From positions 26,752 through 90,751 of the forward strand of contig JAAXZN010000042.1 in NCBI GenBank assembly GCA_012719855.1: DNA of 64,000 nt. Reading direction: 5' to 3'. Below the pieces are notes generated by a model, which did no database searches, was not told the origin of the DNA, and was given only the letters and a program-made list of their open reading frames with translations. Below, piece after piece: positions 47,798-57,534 of the stretch. Position numbers and translations under genes: made by a program. How positions within the stretch are numbered: the stretch's first letter is position 1; each line of letters starts with the position of its first letter. Origin of the DNA: Serratia liquefaciens. GTDB taxonomy: Bacteria > Pseudomonadota > Gammaproteobacteria > Enterobacterales > Enterobacteriaceae.

Positions 47798-47819
47798 AAA
47801 AGGGGCCAAGGCCCCTTTT
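47798..47819. terminator. Bidirectional terminator between the AAHS transporter and mscS
   Basis: AAAAGGGGCC / GGCCCCTTTT, 10-bp stem with an AA loop, between convergent stops. Confidence 0.93.
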
Positions 47820-47832
47820 CAATTCTTCTGCT

Positions 47833-48702
47833 TTATTCCGCTTTCGCGGTAGCCGCGTCTTCGGTGCGGTACAGATGAACATCCATCTGCGGGAACGGAA
47901 TGCCGATATTGTTGGCATCCAGCGCGCGTTTGAAGTTCTCCATCAGATCGAAGTATACGTTCCAGTATTCCGCGTTGGTGGTCCAGGAACGGGTGACAAA
48001 GTTCAGTGAAGATGGCGCCATCTCGTTCAAGCGTACGGTTACGCCTTTGGCGTGCATGATGCGTTTGTCGGCGGCGATCACATCGCCCAACACTTTTTTC
48101 ACCACATCGATATCGGCGTTATAAGCCACGCCAACCACGATGTCTACGCGGCGGTTTGGCTCGCGGGAGTAGTTGATGATGTTGCCGGCAATGATTTTAC
48201 CGTTCGGCACCACGATGGTTTTGTTGTCTGCGGTACGCAGCGTGGTGGAGAAAATCTGAACCTGGTCGACGGTACCGGCCACGCCGCCCAGATCGACATA
48301 TTCACCGGCACGCAGCGGACGGAAAGCCACTAACAGCACCCCGGCAGCGAAGTTGGACAGCGAGCCCTGCAGCGCCAGGCCAACGGCCAAACCTGCGGCA
48401 CCCAATACGGCGATCACCGACGTGGTCTGCACGCCAACGCGCCCCAGCACTGCGATAAAGGTGAAGGCCAAAATGCCGTAACGCGCCATGGCAGACAGGA
48501 AGTCGGCAACCGTGGCGTCGATACCGCGCAGCTTCATCACCCGGTTTAACGCATTGCTGACTACGCGGGCAATGATCGAACCAATGATGAAAATAACGAT
48601 AGCCGCGACGATGTTCACCGCGTACTGAATCAATAAGTCCTGGTTCTTCACCAGCCAGTTACCGGCACCATTAATGCCGTCTACTACATTCAGATCTTTC
48701 AT
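47833..48702 (-). CDS. mscS: Small-conductance mechanosensitive channel MscS
   Basis: 289 residues. Three membrane helices; the pore helix [24 protein letters not shown] is the MscS signature, followed by the beta domain ([19 protein letters not shown]) and cytoplasmic cage. Inner-membrane heptamer that opens under hypo-osmotic stress. Very close to E. coli MscS. Divergent from the DUF1345 gene; in E. coli it also lies near fbaA. Confidence 0.97.
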   Translation of the reverse strand: MKDLNVVDGINGAGNWLVKNQDLLIQYAVNIVAAIVIFIIGSIIARVVSNALNRVMKLRGIDATVADFLSAMARYGILAFTFIAVLGRVGVQTTSVIAVLGAAGLAVGLALQGSLSNFAAGVLLVAFRPLRAGEYVDLGGVAGTVDQVQIFSTTLRTADNKTIVVPNGKIIAGNIINYSREPNRRVDIVVGVAYNADIDVVKKVLGDVIAADKRIMHAKGVTVRLNEMAPSSLNFVTRSWTTNAEYWNVYFDLMENFKRALDANNIGIPFPQMDVHLYRTEDAATAKAE

Positions 48703-48907
48703 TCGTGTCGTCCTAACTTGTCCCTAAGGGGATAAACTCGCAAAAAAAACTGACATCAGCCGTCAGTCGGAAACCACCGCCTTAGGTTAACCAACATTTC
48801 CACCGCATGCCAACCGTAAGCGTCAAAAATAGCCAAACTGCCGCCACGCTTCTTCTATGCTGAACACAGCGCTATCGCCTTTATAACGATAAGGAACTTT
48901 ATCGGTT

Positions 48908-49576
48908 ATGCACATTCCATCGTCAATCAAACACTACTGGCAGGTTCGGCCAAGGCTGCTGCTGTCCGTCGGCGCGGGCATCTTGTGCTACCTGCTGCTG
49001 CCCGCCACGCTTTCTGAGCTGCAGCGGCTGATGCTTGGCTGGAACGTTTTGGCCTGGTGCTACCTGCTGTTTCTCTGGCGACTGATGCTGATCAGCACGC
49101 CAAAGCACATCCGCCAACTGGCGCGTACACAGGATGAGAGCGCCAGTATGGTACTGGCACTGGTCAGCATCGGCTGCCTGGTGAGCATTTTGTCCATTCT
49201 GTTTGAGCTGAGCACCGCCAAACAGGTCAGCGACTCGCTGAAGACGCTGCATCTGGCGCTGACCGGTGCGACGCTGGTGGTGTCCTGGTTACTGCTGCCC
49301 ACGGCATTTACCATGCACTATGCTCATCAGTTTTATCGTCAGGGCGCACAGCAGGATCCGCTGCCGCTGCTGTTTCCCGGCAACCTTAAAGAGCCGACCT
49401 ATTGGGACTTTGCCTATTTCTCGTTCACCATCGCGGTGGCCTCGCAAACCGCAGACGTGGCCGTCGGTGCGGCCGAGGTGCGCAAAGTCGCTCTGCTCCA
49501 ATCGGTGATTTCCTTTGTTTTCAATCTGGTGATCCTGGGGCTGTCAATCAACGTCGGTGCCAGCCTGTTGGGCTAA
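48908..49576 (+). CDS. DUF1345 membrane protein
   Basis: 222 residues with about five hydrophobic segments; DUF1345 family by its PTYWDFAYFSFTIAVASQTADVAV end and overall pattern, a motif resembling ion-channel selectivity-filter regions. Inner membrane. Function unknown. Upstream 48703-48907 holds the divergent mscS/DUF1345 promoters; no clear operator. Shares a terminator with fbaA. Confidence 0.85.
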   Translation: MHIPSSIKHYWQVRPRLLLSVGAGILCYLLLPATLSELQRLMLGWNVLAWCYLLFLWRLMLISTPKHIRQLARTQDESASMVLALVSIGCLVSILSILFELSTAKQVSDSLKTLHLALTGATLVVSWLLLPTAFTMHYAHQFYRQGAQQDPLPLLFPGNLKEPTYWDFAYFSFTIAVASQTADVAVGAAEVRKVALLQSVISFVFNLVILGLSINVGASLLG

Positions 49577-49583
49577 CAACGAA

Positions 49584-49607
49584 AAAGGCTCCCCGAAGGG
49601 AGCCTTT
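49584..49607. terminator. Bidirectional terminator between DUF1345 gene and fbaA
   Basis: AAAGGCTCCC / GGGAGCCTTT, 10-bp stem with a CGAA loop, between convergent stops. Confidence 0.93.
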
Positions 49608-49632
49608 CAATATGGCTACCAGCTAACCGAGA

Positions 49633-50712
49633 TTACAGAACGTCTACTGCGTTCAGATCTTTGAAAGCCTGTTCCAGACGAGTAATCATGGAAGTCTGGG
49701 CTGAACGCAGCCATACGCGTGGATCGTAGTATTTCTTGTTCGGCTGGTCGGCGCCTTTCGGGTTGCCCAACTGGCCCTGCAGGTAAGCTTCGTTCGCTTT
49801 GTAGTACTGCAGGATACCGTCCCAGGTTGCCCATTGGGTGTCGGTATCGATGTTCATTTTGATCACGCCGTAACCTACGGATTCTTTGATCTCTGCGTCG
49901 GTAGAACCGGAACCGCCGTGGAACACGAAGTTCAGGCTGTTGTGCGGCAGATTGAATTTCTTGGACACGTAGTCCTGAGAATCGCGCAGGATGGTCGGAG
50001 TCAGTTTAACGTTGCCTGGCTTGTATACGCCGTGCACGTTACCGAAGGACGCCGCGATGGTGAAGCGTGGGCTGATGGCGTTCAGTTTTTCGTACGCGTA
50101 AGCCACGTCTTCCGGTTGGGTGTACAGAGCGGATGCGTCCATATGGCTGTTGTCCACGCCATCTTCTTCACCGCCGGTGCAGCCCAGTTCGATTTCCAGA
50201 GTCATACCCAGTTTCGCCATGCGAGTCAGGTATTTGCTGCAAATTTCGATGTTTTCTTCCAGGGACTCTTCAGACAGGTCGATCATGTGAGAAGAGAACA
50301 GTGGCTTACCGGTGGCCGCGAAGTGTTTCTCGCCGGCGTCCAGCAGGCCGTCCAGCCATGGCAGCAGTTTCTTCGCACAGTGGTCGGTGTGCAGAATAAC
50401 CGGCACGCCGTAATGCTCAGCCAACTGGTGAACATGATGTGCACCAGAGATAGCGCCCAGAATTGCTGCACCCTGAGGAACGTCAGTCTTCACGCCTTTA
50501 CCGGCGATGAACGCGGCACCGCCGTTAGAGAACTGTACGATGACCGGAGCACGCACCTTCGCCGCTGTTTCCAGCACGGCGTTGATGGAGTCGGTACCTA
50601 CACAGTTCACTGCTGGCAGAGCAAAGTTGTTCTCTTTAGCTACTGCGAATACTTTCTGAACGTCATCACCAGTGATGACACCCGGTTTTACGAAATCAAA
50701 AATTTTAGACAT
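49633..50712 (-). CDS. fbaA: Fructose-bisphosphate aldolase, class II
   Basis: 359 residues from the ATG at 50712 (MSKIFDFVKPGVITG as in E. coli; the frame continues upstream without support). Zinc aldolase of glycolysis/gluconeogenesis. Ligands and active residues in HTDHCAKKLLPW, EIELGCTGGEEDGVDN, FVFHGGSGS and KMNIDTDTQ. Last gene of epd-pgk-fbaA (leftward). A hairpin lies in the 117-bp gap after pgk. Confidence 0.98.
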   Translation of the reverse strand: MSKIFDFVKPGVITGDDVQKVFAVAKENNFALPAVNCVGTDSINAVLETAAKVRAPVIVQFSNGGAAFIAGKGVKTDVPQGAAILGAISGAHHVHQLAEHYGVPVILHTDHCAKKLLPWLDGLLDAGEKHFAATGKPLFSSHMIDLSEESLEENIEICSKYLTRMAKLGMTLEIELGCTGGEEDGVDNSHMDASALYTQPEDVAYAYEKLNAISPRFTIAASFGNVHGVYKPGNVKLTPTILRDSQDYVSKKFNLPHNSLNFVFHGGSGSTDAEIKESVGYGVIKMNIDTDTQWATWDGILQYYKANEAYLQGQLGNPKGADQPNKKYYDPRVWLRSAQTSMITRLEQAFKDLNAVDVL

Positions 50713-50798
50713 GTTACTTTGTCCTGTTTCGTCGGCCGTAGATGGATGTAAATCGATTTTTTCATGCCGCGCCGCGTTATGCCGCGCGGTATAAAACA

Positions 50799-50822
50799 AA
50801 CGGGCGGCTTTCGCCTCCCGTT
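50799..50822 (-). terminator. Hairpin between pgk and fbaA
   Basis: Leftward: AACGGGAGGC pairs with GCCGCCCGTT (one mismatch), followed by GTTTTAT. A partial terminator or processing site between the two glycolytic genes. Confidence 0.5.
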
Positions 50823-50829
50823 GTCTGAA

Positions 50830-51993
50830 TTACTGCTTAGCGCGCTCTTCCAGCATCACAACCGCCGGTAACGCTTTACCTTCCACGAACTCCAGGAAGG
50901 CGCCGCCGCCGGTTGAGATGTAGGAAATCTTGTCAGCAATGCCGAACAGGTCGATTGCTGCCAGGGTGTCGCCGCCGCCTGCGATAGAGAAGGCTTCGCT
51001 GTCTGCGATAGCGCGAGCGACAATTTCGGTGCCCCGACGGAAGTTAGGGAACTCGAATACGCCAACCGGGCCATTCCACAGAATGGTTTTGGCGTTCTTC
51101 AGGATAACGGCCAGACGCTCGGCTGAGACGTCGCCCATATCCAGAATTTGCTCGTTGTCCTGAATTTCGTTCGCCTGTTTCACGGTCGCAACCGCGTTTT
51201 CAGAGAACTCGGTCGCCACGCGCACGTCGGTCGGAACCGGAATGTCGCAGGTTTCCAGCAGTTTCTTGGCGTTGTCGATCAAATCAGGTTCATACAGAGA
51301 CTGGCCCACGTTGTTACCCTGCGCCGCCACGAAGGTGTTGGCGATGCCACCACCGACGATCAGCTGATCGGCGATTTTGGACAGGGAATCCAGTACGGTC
51401 AGTTTGGTGGAAACTTTAGAACCGCCCACGATGGCAACCATCGGACGGGCAGGGTTGCCCAGCGCTTTACCCAGCGCTTCCAGCTCTGCGGACAGCAGAG
51501 GGCCGGCACAGGCAACAGGAGCGAACTTGCCCACGCCGTGAGTGGAAGCCTGCGCGCGGTGTGCGGTGCCGAAGGCGTCCATCACATACACGTCACACAG
51601 TGCCGCATATTTCTTGGAAAGGGTTTCGTCGTCTTTTTTCTCGCCCTTGTTGAAACGGACGTTTTCCAGCACCACCAGCTCGCCTTCTGCAACATCAACG
51701 CCATCCAGGTAGTCTTTAGCCAGACGTACCGGGTTTTTCAGGTGTTCTTTCAGATAGTTGACAACAGGCAGCAGGGAGAATTCTTCGTTGTACTCGCCTT
51801 CGGTAGGACGACCCAGGTGGGAAGTTACCATCACGCGGGCGCCTTGTTTCAGCGCAGCTTCAATAGTCGGCAGGGAGGCACGGATACGTGCATCGGAAGT
51901 CACTTTACCGTCTTTCACTGGAACGTTCAGATCGGAACGGATCAGAACGCGTTTACCTGCCAGATCCAGATCGGACATGTTAATTACAGACAT
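50830..51993 (-). CDS. pgk: Phosphoglycerate kinase
   Basis: 387 residues from the ATG at 51993 ([17 protein letters not shown]). Two-domain kinase: substrate-binding [19 protein letters not shown] and [11 protein letters not shown], hinge and nucleotide parts with [22 protein letters not shown] and GGGDTLAAI. Matches E. coli throughout. Second gene of the operon, 71 bp after epd. Confidence 0.98.
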   Translation of the reverse strand: MSVINMSDLDLAGKRVLIRSDLNVPVKDGKVTSDARIRASLPTIEAALKQGARVMVTSHLGRPTEGEYNEEFSLLPVVNYLKEHLKNPVRLAKDYLDGVDVAEGELVVLENVRFNKGEKKDDETLSKKYAALCDVYVMDAFGTAHRAQASTHGVGKFAPVACAGPLLSAELEALGKALGNPARPMVAIVGGSKVSTKLTVLDSLSKIADQLIVGGGIANTFVAAQGNNVGQSLYEPDLIDNAKKLLETCDIPVPTDVRVATEFSENAVATVKQANEIQDNEQILDMGDVSAERLAVILKNAKTILWNGPVGVFEFPNFRRGTEIVARAIADSEAFSIAGGGDTLAAIDLFGIADKISYISTGGGAFLEFVEGKALPAVVMLEERAKQ

Positions 51994-52064
51994 GGTGAAC
52001 CCTCTTGGTTGATTCTCTATAAAGTTGCCTGAGCGGCGCACCGGCCAGTGCCGATGCCGCCGTA

Positions 52065-53081
52065 CTAGAAACCGCTTGCGGCCATTGCCCGTGTTGTATC
52101 CAACATCCGGTTGGCAAAGCCCCATTCATTATCACACCAGACCAAGGTCTTGATCAGGTGTTGTCCGCTAACCCGAGTCTGCGTACCGTCGACGATAGCG
52201 CTGTGCGGGTCATGGTTAAAATCGATCGAGACTAATGGTAGTTCCGTATAGTCAACTATACCACGAAAAGATCCCCGTGCGGCCATTTGCAACAGCTGGT
52301 TGACCTCTGCCACTTTCACCGCCGAACTGACGCTGACGCTGAGATCGATGGCCGTCACGTTGATGGTCGGTACACGTACGGAAATCGCTTCGAAACGATC
52401 GCAAAATTGCGGAAAAACGCGGGTAATACCGGCGGCCAGCTTGGTGTCGACCGGAATAATCGACTGGCTCGCCGCGCGGGTGCGCCGCAAATCCTGGTGA
52501 TAGGCGTCAATCACCGGCTGATCGTTCATCGAAGAGTGAATGGTGGTCACCGTGCCCGATTCGATGCTGAAGGCATCGTCCAGCAGCTTGATCACCGGAA
52601 TAATGCAGTTGGTGGTGCATGACGCATTGGACACGATGCGGTGTTCTGCCAGCAGCGTCTGATGGTTGACGCCAAACACGATGGTGGCGTCCAGATCGTT
52701 GCCGCCGGGGTGAGCGAACAACACTTTCTTCGCCCCCGCCGCCAGATGGGCCTCGCCATCCGCCCGACTGCCGTACACGCCGCTGCAGTCCAGCACCACG
52801 TCAACGCCCAACTCGCCCCAGGGAAGCTGTTCCACCGTCGGCTGATGCAGCAAACGAATGGTATCGTCCCCGACGGTCAACATGTCGCATTCCTGGCGAA
52901 CATCCCAGGCAAAACGGCCATGGCTGGAGTCGTATTTCAGCAGGTGGGCCATCCCCTCGGCGTTCGCCAATTCGTTGATCGCCACCACGGAAATTTCCGC
53001 TCTTCGTCCCGATTCATACAGTGCGCGTAAAACGCTGCGGCCAATGCGGCCAAAGCCGTTAATCGCTATGCGGATTGTCAT
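52065..53081 (-). CDS. epd: D-erythrose-4-phosphate dehydrogenase
   Basis: 338 residues from the ATG at 53081 ([21 protein letters not shown]). GAPDH-like fold; catalytic Cys in [12 protein letters not shown]-binding GFGRIG. Oxidises erythrose-4-P to 4-phosphoerythronate for pyridoxal-phosphate synthesis. First gene of epd-pgk-fbaA, the same order as in E. coli. Confidence 0.97.
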   Translation of the reverse strand: MTIRIAINGFGRIGRSVLRALYESGRRAEISVVAINELANAEGMAHLLKYDSSHGRFAWDVRQECDMLTVGDDTIRLLHQPTVEQLPWGELGVDVVLDCSGVYGSRADGEAHLAAGAKKVLFAHPGGNDLDATIVFGVNHQTLLAEHRIVSNASCTTNCIIPVIKLLDDAFSIESGTVTTIHSSMNDQPVIDAYHQDLRRTRAASQSIIPVDTKLAAGITRVFPQFCDRFEAISVRVPTINVTAIDLSVSVSSAVKVAEVNQLLQMAARGSFRGIVDYTELPLVSIDFNHDPHSAIVDGTQTRVSGQHLIKTLVWCDNEWGFANRMLDTTRAMAASGF

Positions 53082-53408
53082 GCTGCTCCTGAAAAAGGGC
53101 CTTCTCCCACCGGGCAGGCTCACCGTACCAGAGAGGGCGCTGATGGGTTATCCGATCAAGCTAACCCGCATAGAGTACTTTAGCGCACCGCCTGCTGTGA
53201 ATCGCCACGTCGCATTATTCATTTCATCAGACGCGCCTTCATCACCTTCACTCCGGCGTTTCTGTTGAATACTGACGCAACTGAAACGCTTCAGCTGAGC
53301 ATAAACCAAAGTTTTGCCAAAAGGAACAGATGCGACAGTTCGCCTGACAACTGTTCGACACTTTGCGGGAATAAAATGATCTGGCGCACACTTTTGCCGC
53401 CTCCTCCC
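53082..53408. other. epd upstream region with no gene
   Basis: 327 bp between epd and the dmlR stop. Presumably holds the epd promoter. A single CRP-like half-site TGTGA is seen at 53196; no convincing terminator for dmlR and no palindrome of note. Confidence 0.5.
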
Positions 53409-54347
53409 CTAGCGACGCGCCAGGTATTCCGACAACAACGAGGCTTCGCCATAGTGCTGGCGGAAATAATCGCGCAAAAATTCGACCGTCACCCGCACCT
53501 TGGCCGAGGTCGCCAGGCGCGAAACGTACACCGCCCAAATATCCGCCGGCTGGTAGTAATCCGGCAGAATATGCACCAGCCAGCCGTTTTCAATGCTCTC
53601 CCGCACGTCCCAGAAGGAGCGAAGCGCCGCGCCCTGCCCATCCAGGCACCATTGATGCACGATTTCGCCGTTGTTGGACGAAAGCCCGCCGGTCACCTTT
53701 ACCGCCTCCTCCCCCTGCGGCCCCTGCAGCCGCCACAGGCCAAAAGGATGGTCGCGCTCCTTGATCGCCAGGCAAGCGCGTCCGGACAGCTCACTCAGGC
53801 TCTTGGGTGTGCCGCAACGCTGCAGGTATTCCGGAGAGGCGCACAGGATACGCTGGTTCTGCGCCAGCTTACGGGCGATCAGATTGGGAGCAATGTCATC
53901 ACCGATGCGGATATCCAGATCAAAACCTTCGCTGACCAAATCCACCAGCCGATCGGAAACGTCCAGACGCAGCTCCAGCGCCGGGTACTGCAGCGCCAGC
54001 GCCGACAGTGCCGGGCCGACAAAACGCCGACCGAAACCGAAACTGCTGACAATGCGCAGCGTGCCCTGCGGTGCCTGACGGGCGTCGGAAAGCTCGTCCA
54101 TCATTTGATCGACGTCGTTGAGAATGCGCTGCGCCCACTCGTAAATGCGTTCGCCATCTTCGGTGATTGCCACCCGCCGCGTAGTGCGATGCAGCAACGT
54201 GACCTCCAGCGCCTTTTCCAGCAGCGCAATGCGTTTGCTGATGAATGCCGGTGAAACCCCCAGCTCGTCGGCAGCGGCGGCAAACCCGGCGCGCCGCGCC
54301 ACCAGCACAAACACCCGCAGGTCACTCAGAATAGGCAGATTATTCAT
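53409..54347 (-). CDS. dmlR: LysR-family regulator, DmlR-like
   Basis: 312 residues from the ATG at 54347. Winged helix at the N-terminus (FAAAADELGVSPAFISKRIALLEKAL) and effector domain (FGFGRRFVGPALSALALQYP). Divergent from dmlA across 100 bp, as in E. coli where DmlR activates dmlA for growth on D-malate. A TTGA-N11-TCAA motif in the gap fits a LysR operator. The symbol rests on synteny and family. Confidence 0.85.
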   Translation of the reverse strand: MNNLPILSDLRVFVLVARRAGFAAAADELGVSPAFISKRIALLEKALEVTLLHRTTRRVAITEDGERIYEWAQRILNDVDQMMDELSDARQAPQGTLRIVSSFGFGRRFVGPALSALALQYPALELRLDVSDRLVDLVSEGFDLDIRIGDDIAPNLIARKLAQNQRILCASPEYLQRCGTPKSLSELSGRACLAIKERDHPFGLWRLQGPQGEEAVKVTGGLSSNNGEIVHQWCLDGQGAALRSFWDVRESIENGWLVHILPDYYQPADIWAVYVSRLATSAKVRVTVEFLRDYFRQHYGEASLLSEYLARR

Positions 54348-54379
54348 GATTCGTGTTTTATGTTTCACCGTTTGCAGTA

Positions 54380-54398
54380 TTGATTAACAGTTAGTCAA
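54380..54398. promoter_or_regulatory. LysR-type operator between dmlR and dmlA
   Basis: ATTGA-N11-TCAAT (core TTGA 54380-54383, TCAA 54395-54398), an 11-bp-spaced inverted repeat of the T-N11-A kind in the 100-bp divergent gap. Confidence 0.65.
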
Positions 54399-54447
54399 TT
54401 ATAGGATGAAAGGGATGTCAATCGCCCCTCTTCACAAGTGAGATCCT

Positions 54448-55527
54448 ATGAGCAAAAGCTATAAAATCGCCGCCATACCGGGGGACGGTATTGGCCAGGA
54501 AGTGATGCCGGAAGGCATTCGGGTATTGCAGGCCGCTGCCGCGCGCTGGGATTTATCCCTGGAGTTTGAAACCTTCGAATGGGCCAGCTGCGACTATTAC
54601 CTGCAGCATGGCAAGATGATGCCGGACGATGGGCTTGAGCAGCTGCAAGGCTTCGACGCGGTCTATTTTGGTGCCGTCGGCTGGCCGGACAAGGTGCCGG
54701 ACCATGTCTCGCTGTGGGGGTCGTTGCTGAAATTCCGTCGCGATTTCGATCAGTACGTCAACCTGCGTCCGGTGCGCTTGTTCCCCGGCGTCCCCTGCCC
54801 GCTGGCGCACAAAAAACCGGGCGATATCGATTTTTACGTGGTGCGTGAAAATACCGAAGGGGAGTACTCGTCGCTCGGCGGTCGGATGTTTGAAGGCACC
54901 GAACGTGAAATGGTGATCCAGGAGTCGGTGTTCACCCGCCACGGCGTCGACCGCATTTTGAAATACGCTTTTGAGCTGGCGCAACAACGCCCGCGTAAAA
55001 CGCTTACCGCCGCCACAAAATCCAACGGTATGGCGATCAGCATGCCGTATTGGGATGAACGCGTTGCCGCCATGGCGCAGCAGTATCCGGACATTCGCTG
55101 GGACAAGCAGCATATCGATATTCTGTGCGCACGCTTCGTGCTGCAACCCGAACGTTTCGACGTGGTGGTGGCTTCAAACCTGTTCGGCGATATCCTGTCC
55201 GATCTTGGCCCGGCCTGCGCCGGCACCATCGGTATTGCGCCTTCGGCCAACCTCAATCCCGAACGCCGCTTCCCGTCGCTGTTCGAACCGGTACACGGTT
55301 CCGCACCGGATATCTTCGGCAAAAACATTGCCAACCCGGTCGCCATGATCTGGGCCGGCGCCATGATGCTGGACTTCCTCGGTGCGGGGGAACCGCGCTA
55401 TCGCCAGGCTCACGACGGTATTCTCGCCGCCATCGAACAGATCATCGCCAGTGGGCCACGAACTCCGGACATGCATGGCGATGCTACCACCCAGCAGGTG
55501 GGTCAGGCGATCGCCGCCTTGCTTTAA
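54448..55527 (+). CDS. dmlA: D-malate dehydrogenase (decarboxylating)/tartrate dehydrogenase
   Basis: 359 residues. Isopropylmalate-dehydrogenase fold: IPGDGIGQEV, substrate arginines in LWGSLLKFRRDFDQYVNLRPV, VRENTEGEYSSLGGR, catalytic Lys in ATKSNGM and metal Asps in SNLFGDILSDLGPA. NAD-dependent oxidative decarboxylation of D-malate to pyruvate (also acts on tartrate in the family). In E. coli it stands next to yeaVWX exactly as here. Followed by a 38-bp perfect palindrome. Confidence 0.95.
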   Translation: MSKSYKIAAIPGDGIGQEVMPEGIRVLQAAAARWDLSLEFETFEWASCDYYLQHGKMMPDDGLEQLQGFDAVYFGAVGWPDKVPDHVSLWGSLLKFRRDFDQYVNLRPVRLFPGVPCPLAHKKPGDIDFYVVRENTEGEYSSLGGRMFEGTEREMVIQESVFTRHGVDRILKYAFELAQQRPRKTLTAATKSNGMAISMPYWDERVAAMAQQYPDIRWDKQHIDILCARFVLQPERFDVVVASNLFGDILSDLGPACAGTIGIAPSANLNPERRFPSLFEPVHGSAPDIFGKNIANPVAMIWAGAMMLDFLGAGEPRYRQAHDGILAAIEQIIASGPRTPDMHGDATTQQVGQAIAALL

Positions 55528-55894
55528 CCTAAACATTCACACCATAAATGACTATGCAGAGCGATATATATCGCTCTGCATAGTCACGTGCTAATTTTGT
55601 ATTCCTCCATAAATTCTCATCGTAATTCGCTAAAAAGCCCCCGAAAAGCCCACACTAAATCCACGGTCAAGATCACAACAAATTATTCACATACTGTGTT
55701 TTATCCCTTCACAGATGCCCTAATTGTGGCCTCAGATTAATTTATGCACACTCACAAATGTTAATGAAGGGTAAAAACTCACGGCATCTGCAGTACCGGG
55801 ATATGCACCCTACGTGGTCTAACAAACGGCTTAACGCCAATCAATAAGGCTGAGATGCACAGCAGCCAACCACAAATAACAGGAGTTCACGCCC
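55528..55894. other. dmlA-yeaV intergenic region
   Basis: 367 bp without a gene: the 38-bp palindrome, AT-rich stretches, and CTGTG-N11-CACAG (55694-55714) that might be an operator of the T-N11-A kind. Presumably holds the yeaV promoter. Confidence 0.5.
55549..55586. terminator. 38-bp perfect palindrome after dmlA
   Basis: The 19-base arm TGACTATGCAGAGCGATAT is repeated inverted with no spacer. It starts 21 bp after the dmlA stop, and CTAATTTTGT follows, so it can serve as terminator; the lack of a loop and its length make it unusual for one. Confidence 0.6.
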
Positions 55895-57493
55895 ATGCAG
55901 AGCACGCCCAAAAAGGATGTCATGCTCATTGCCATCAGCCTGTGCAGCATCGCGCTGATTGCCAGCTGCCTGATGCTCTTCCCGATTCAGTCAGAGCGGG
56001 TCGCCACTACCATTTTTAACGCGGTCACCCGCCTGTTCGGTTCCACCATTCAGGTGCTGGTGCTGATGGCACTGCTGGTGGTGCTTTATCTGGCCTTGAG
56101 CAAATACGGCAATATCCGCCTTGGCGAAGGCAAGCCTCAGTACCCCACTCTGGCCTGGGTATTTATGTTCATTTGCGCCGGATTGGGTTCCTCAACCCTG
56201 TACTGGGGCGTGATGGAATGGGCTTATTACTATCAAACGCCGGGACTGAACATTGCCCCACGTACGCCAAAGGCGTTGGAATACAGCATCAGCTACTCGT
56301 TCTTTCACTGGGGGTTAAGCGCCTGGGCAACCTATGCGCTGGCCTCGCTGATCATGGCCTATCACTTTCACGTCCGTAAAAATAAGGGCTTAAGCCTGTC
56401 CGGCATTATCTCGGCCATCACCGGCGCACGCGCCGACGGCCCTATAGGCCGGACGGTAGACCTTATTTTTCTGGTTGCCACCGTGGGCGCGCTGACTATC
56501 TCGCTGGTGTTAACCGCCTCCACCTTCACCCGTGGGCTAACGGCACTCACCGGCATTCCGGATACCTTCACGGTACAGGCAGCGGTGATCCTGCTGGCCG
56601 CGGTCATTTTCTGTCTCAGCTCTTATATCGGCATCGACGGCGGCATGCAGCGGCTGAGCAAAATGGTCGGCTGGGGCGCGTTTATCTTCGCCGCACTGGT
56701 CCTGCTGGTCGGCCCGACCGAATTCACCATCAATAACACCGTTAACGCTATCGGCCTGACGGCGCAGAACTTCCTGCAGATGAGCCTGTTTACCGATCCG
56801 ATGGGAGACGGCAGCTTTAGCCGCAGCTGGACCGTGTTCTACTGGCTGTGGTGGATTTCCTACACGCCGGGCGTGGCGATGTTTGTGACCCGGGTCTCTC
56901 GCGGGCGCAAGATCAAAGAGGTGATTTGGGCCCTGCTGCTCGGCAGCACCCTCGGTTGCTGGTTCTTTTTCGGCTCACTGGAAAGCTTCGCCATGCATCA
57001 GTTCATCAGCGGCCAGTTGAACGTGCCTGAGGTGCTCAATACCCAGGGCGGTGAAACGGCGGTGCAAATGCTGCTGATGTCACTGCCGCTGGGCAAACTG
57101 TTCCTCGCGGGCTACCTGTTTATCATGATTATTTTTCTGGCGTCGCATATGGATGCCGTCGCCTACACCATGGCAGCCACCAGCACCCGGAATCTGCAGG
57201 AGGGGCAGGATCCCAGCCCGATGCTGCGGCTGTTTTGGTGCGTGGTGATCACCCTGATCCCGCTGTCGATCCTGTTTACCGGGGCCTCCCTGGACACCAT
57301 GAAAACCACCGTCGTCCTGACCGCCTTGCCGTTCCTGCTGGTGCTGCTGGTAAAAACCTACGGTTTCGCCCGTTGGCTGAAACAGGATTACGCCGCGATA
57401 CCGGCACACCTGATCGAAGTCAGCCGACCGACGTTGCCCCTTCCGTCTGACCCGCCGGCCGTTAGCCCGTTAAACAACACAACCGTCGTCTGA
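55895..57493 (+). CDS. yeaV: BCCT-family transporter (betaine/carnitine/choline)
   Basis: 532 residues with 12 membrane segments. BCCT marks: the glycine-rich unwound helix [22 protein letters not shown] and the TM8 signature [32 protein letters not shown], the latter with the aromatic box residues that bind trimethylammonium substrates. Gene order (dmlR-dmlA-yeaV-yeaW-yeaX) matches E. coli, so it probably imports carnitine or a similar quaternary amine for the oxygenase that follows. Confidence 0.94.
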   Translation: MQSTPKKDVMLIAISLCSIALIASCLMLFPIQSERVATTIFNAVTRLFGSTIQVLVLMALLVVLYLALSKYGNIRLGEGKPQYPTLAWVFMFICAGLGSSTLYWGVMEWAYYYQTPGLNIAPRTPKALEYSISYSFFHWGLSAWATYALASLIMAYHFHVRKNKGLSLSGIISAITGARADGPIGRTVDLIFLVATVGALTISLVLTASTFTRGLTALTGIPDTFTVQAAVILLAAVIFCLSSYIGIDGGMQRLSKMVGWGAFIFAALVLLVGPTEFTINNTVNAIGLTAQNFLQMSLFTDPMGDGSFSRSWTVFYWLWWISYTPGVAMFVTRVSRGRKIKEVIWALLLGSTLGCWFFFGSLESFAMHQFISGQLNVPEVLNTQGGETAVQMLLMSLPLGKLFLAGYLFIMIIFLASHMDAVAYTMAATSTRNLQEGQDPSPMLRLFWCVVITLIPLSILFTGASLDTMKTTVVLTALPFLLVLLVKTYGFARWLKQDYAAIPAHLIEVSRPTLPLPSDPPAVSPLNNTTVV

Positions 57494-57534
57494 AACACTC
57501 CCGTGGAATAAAAACAAATAAGAGGAAGGTTATT

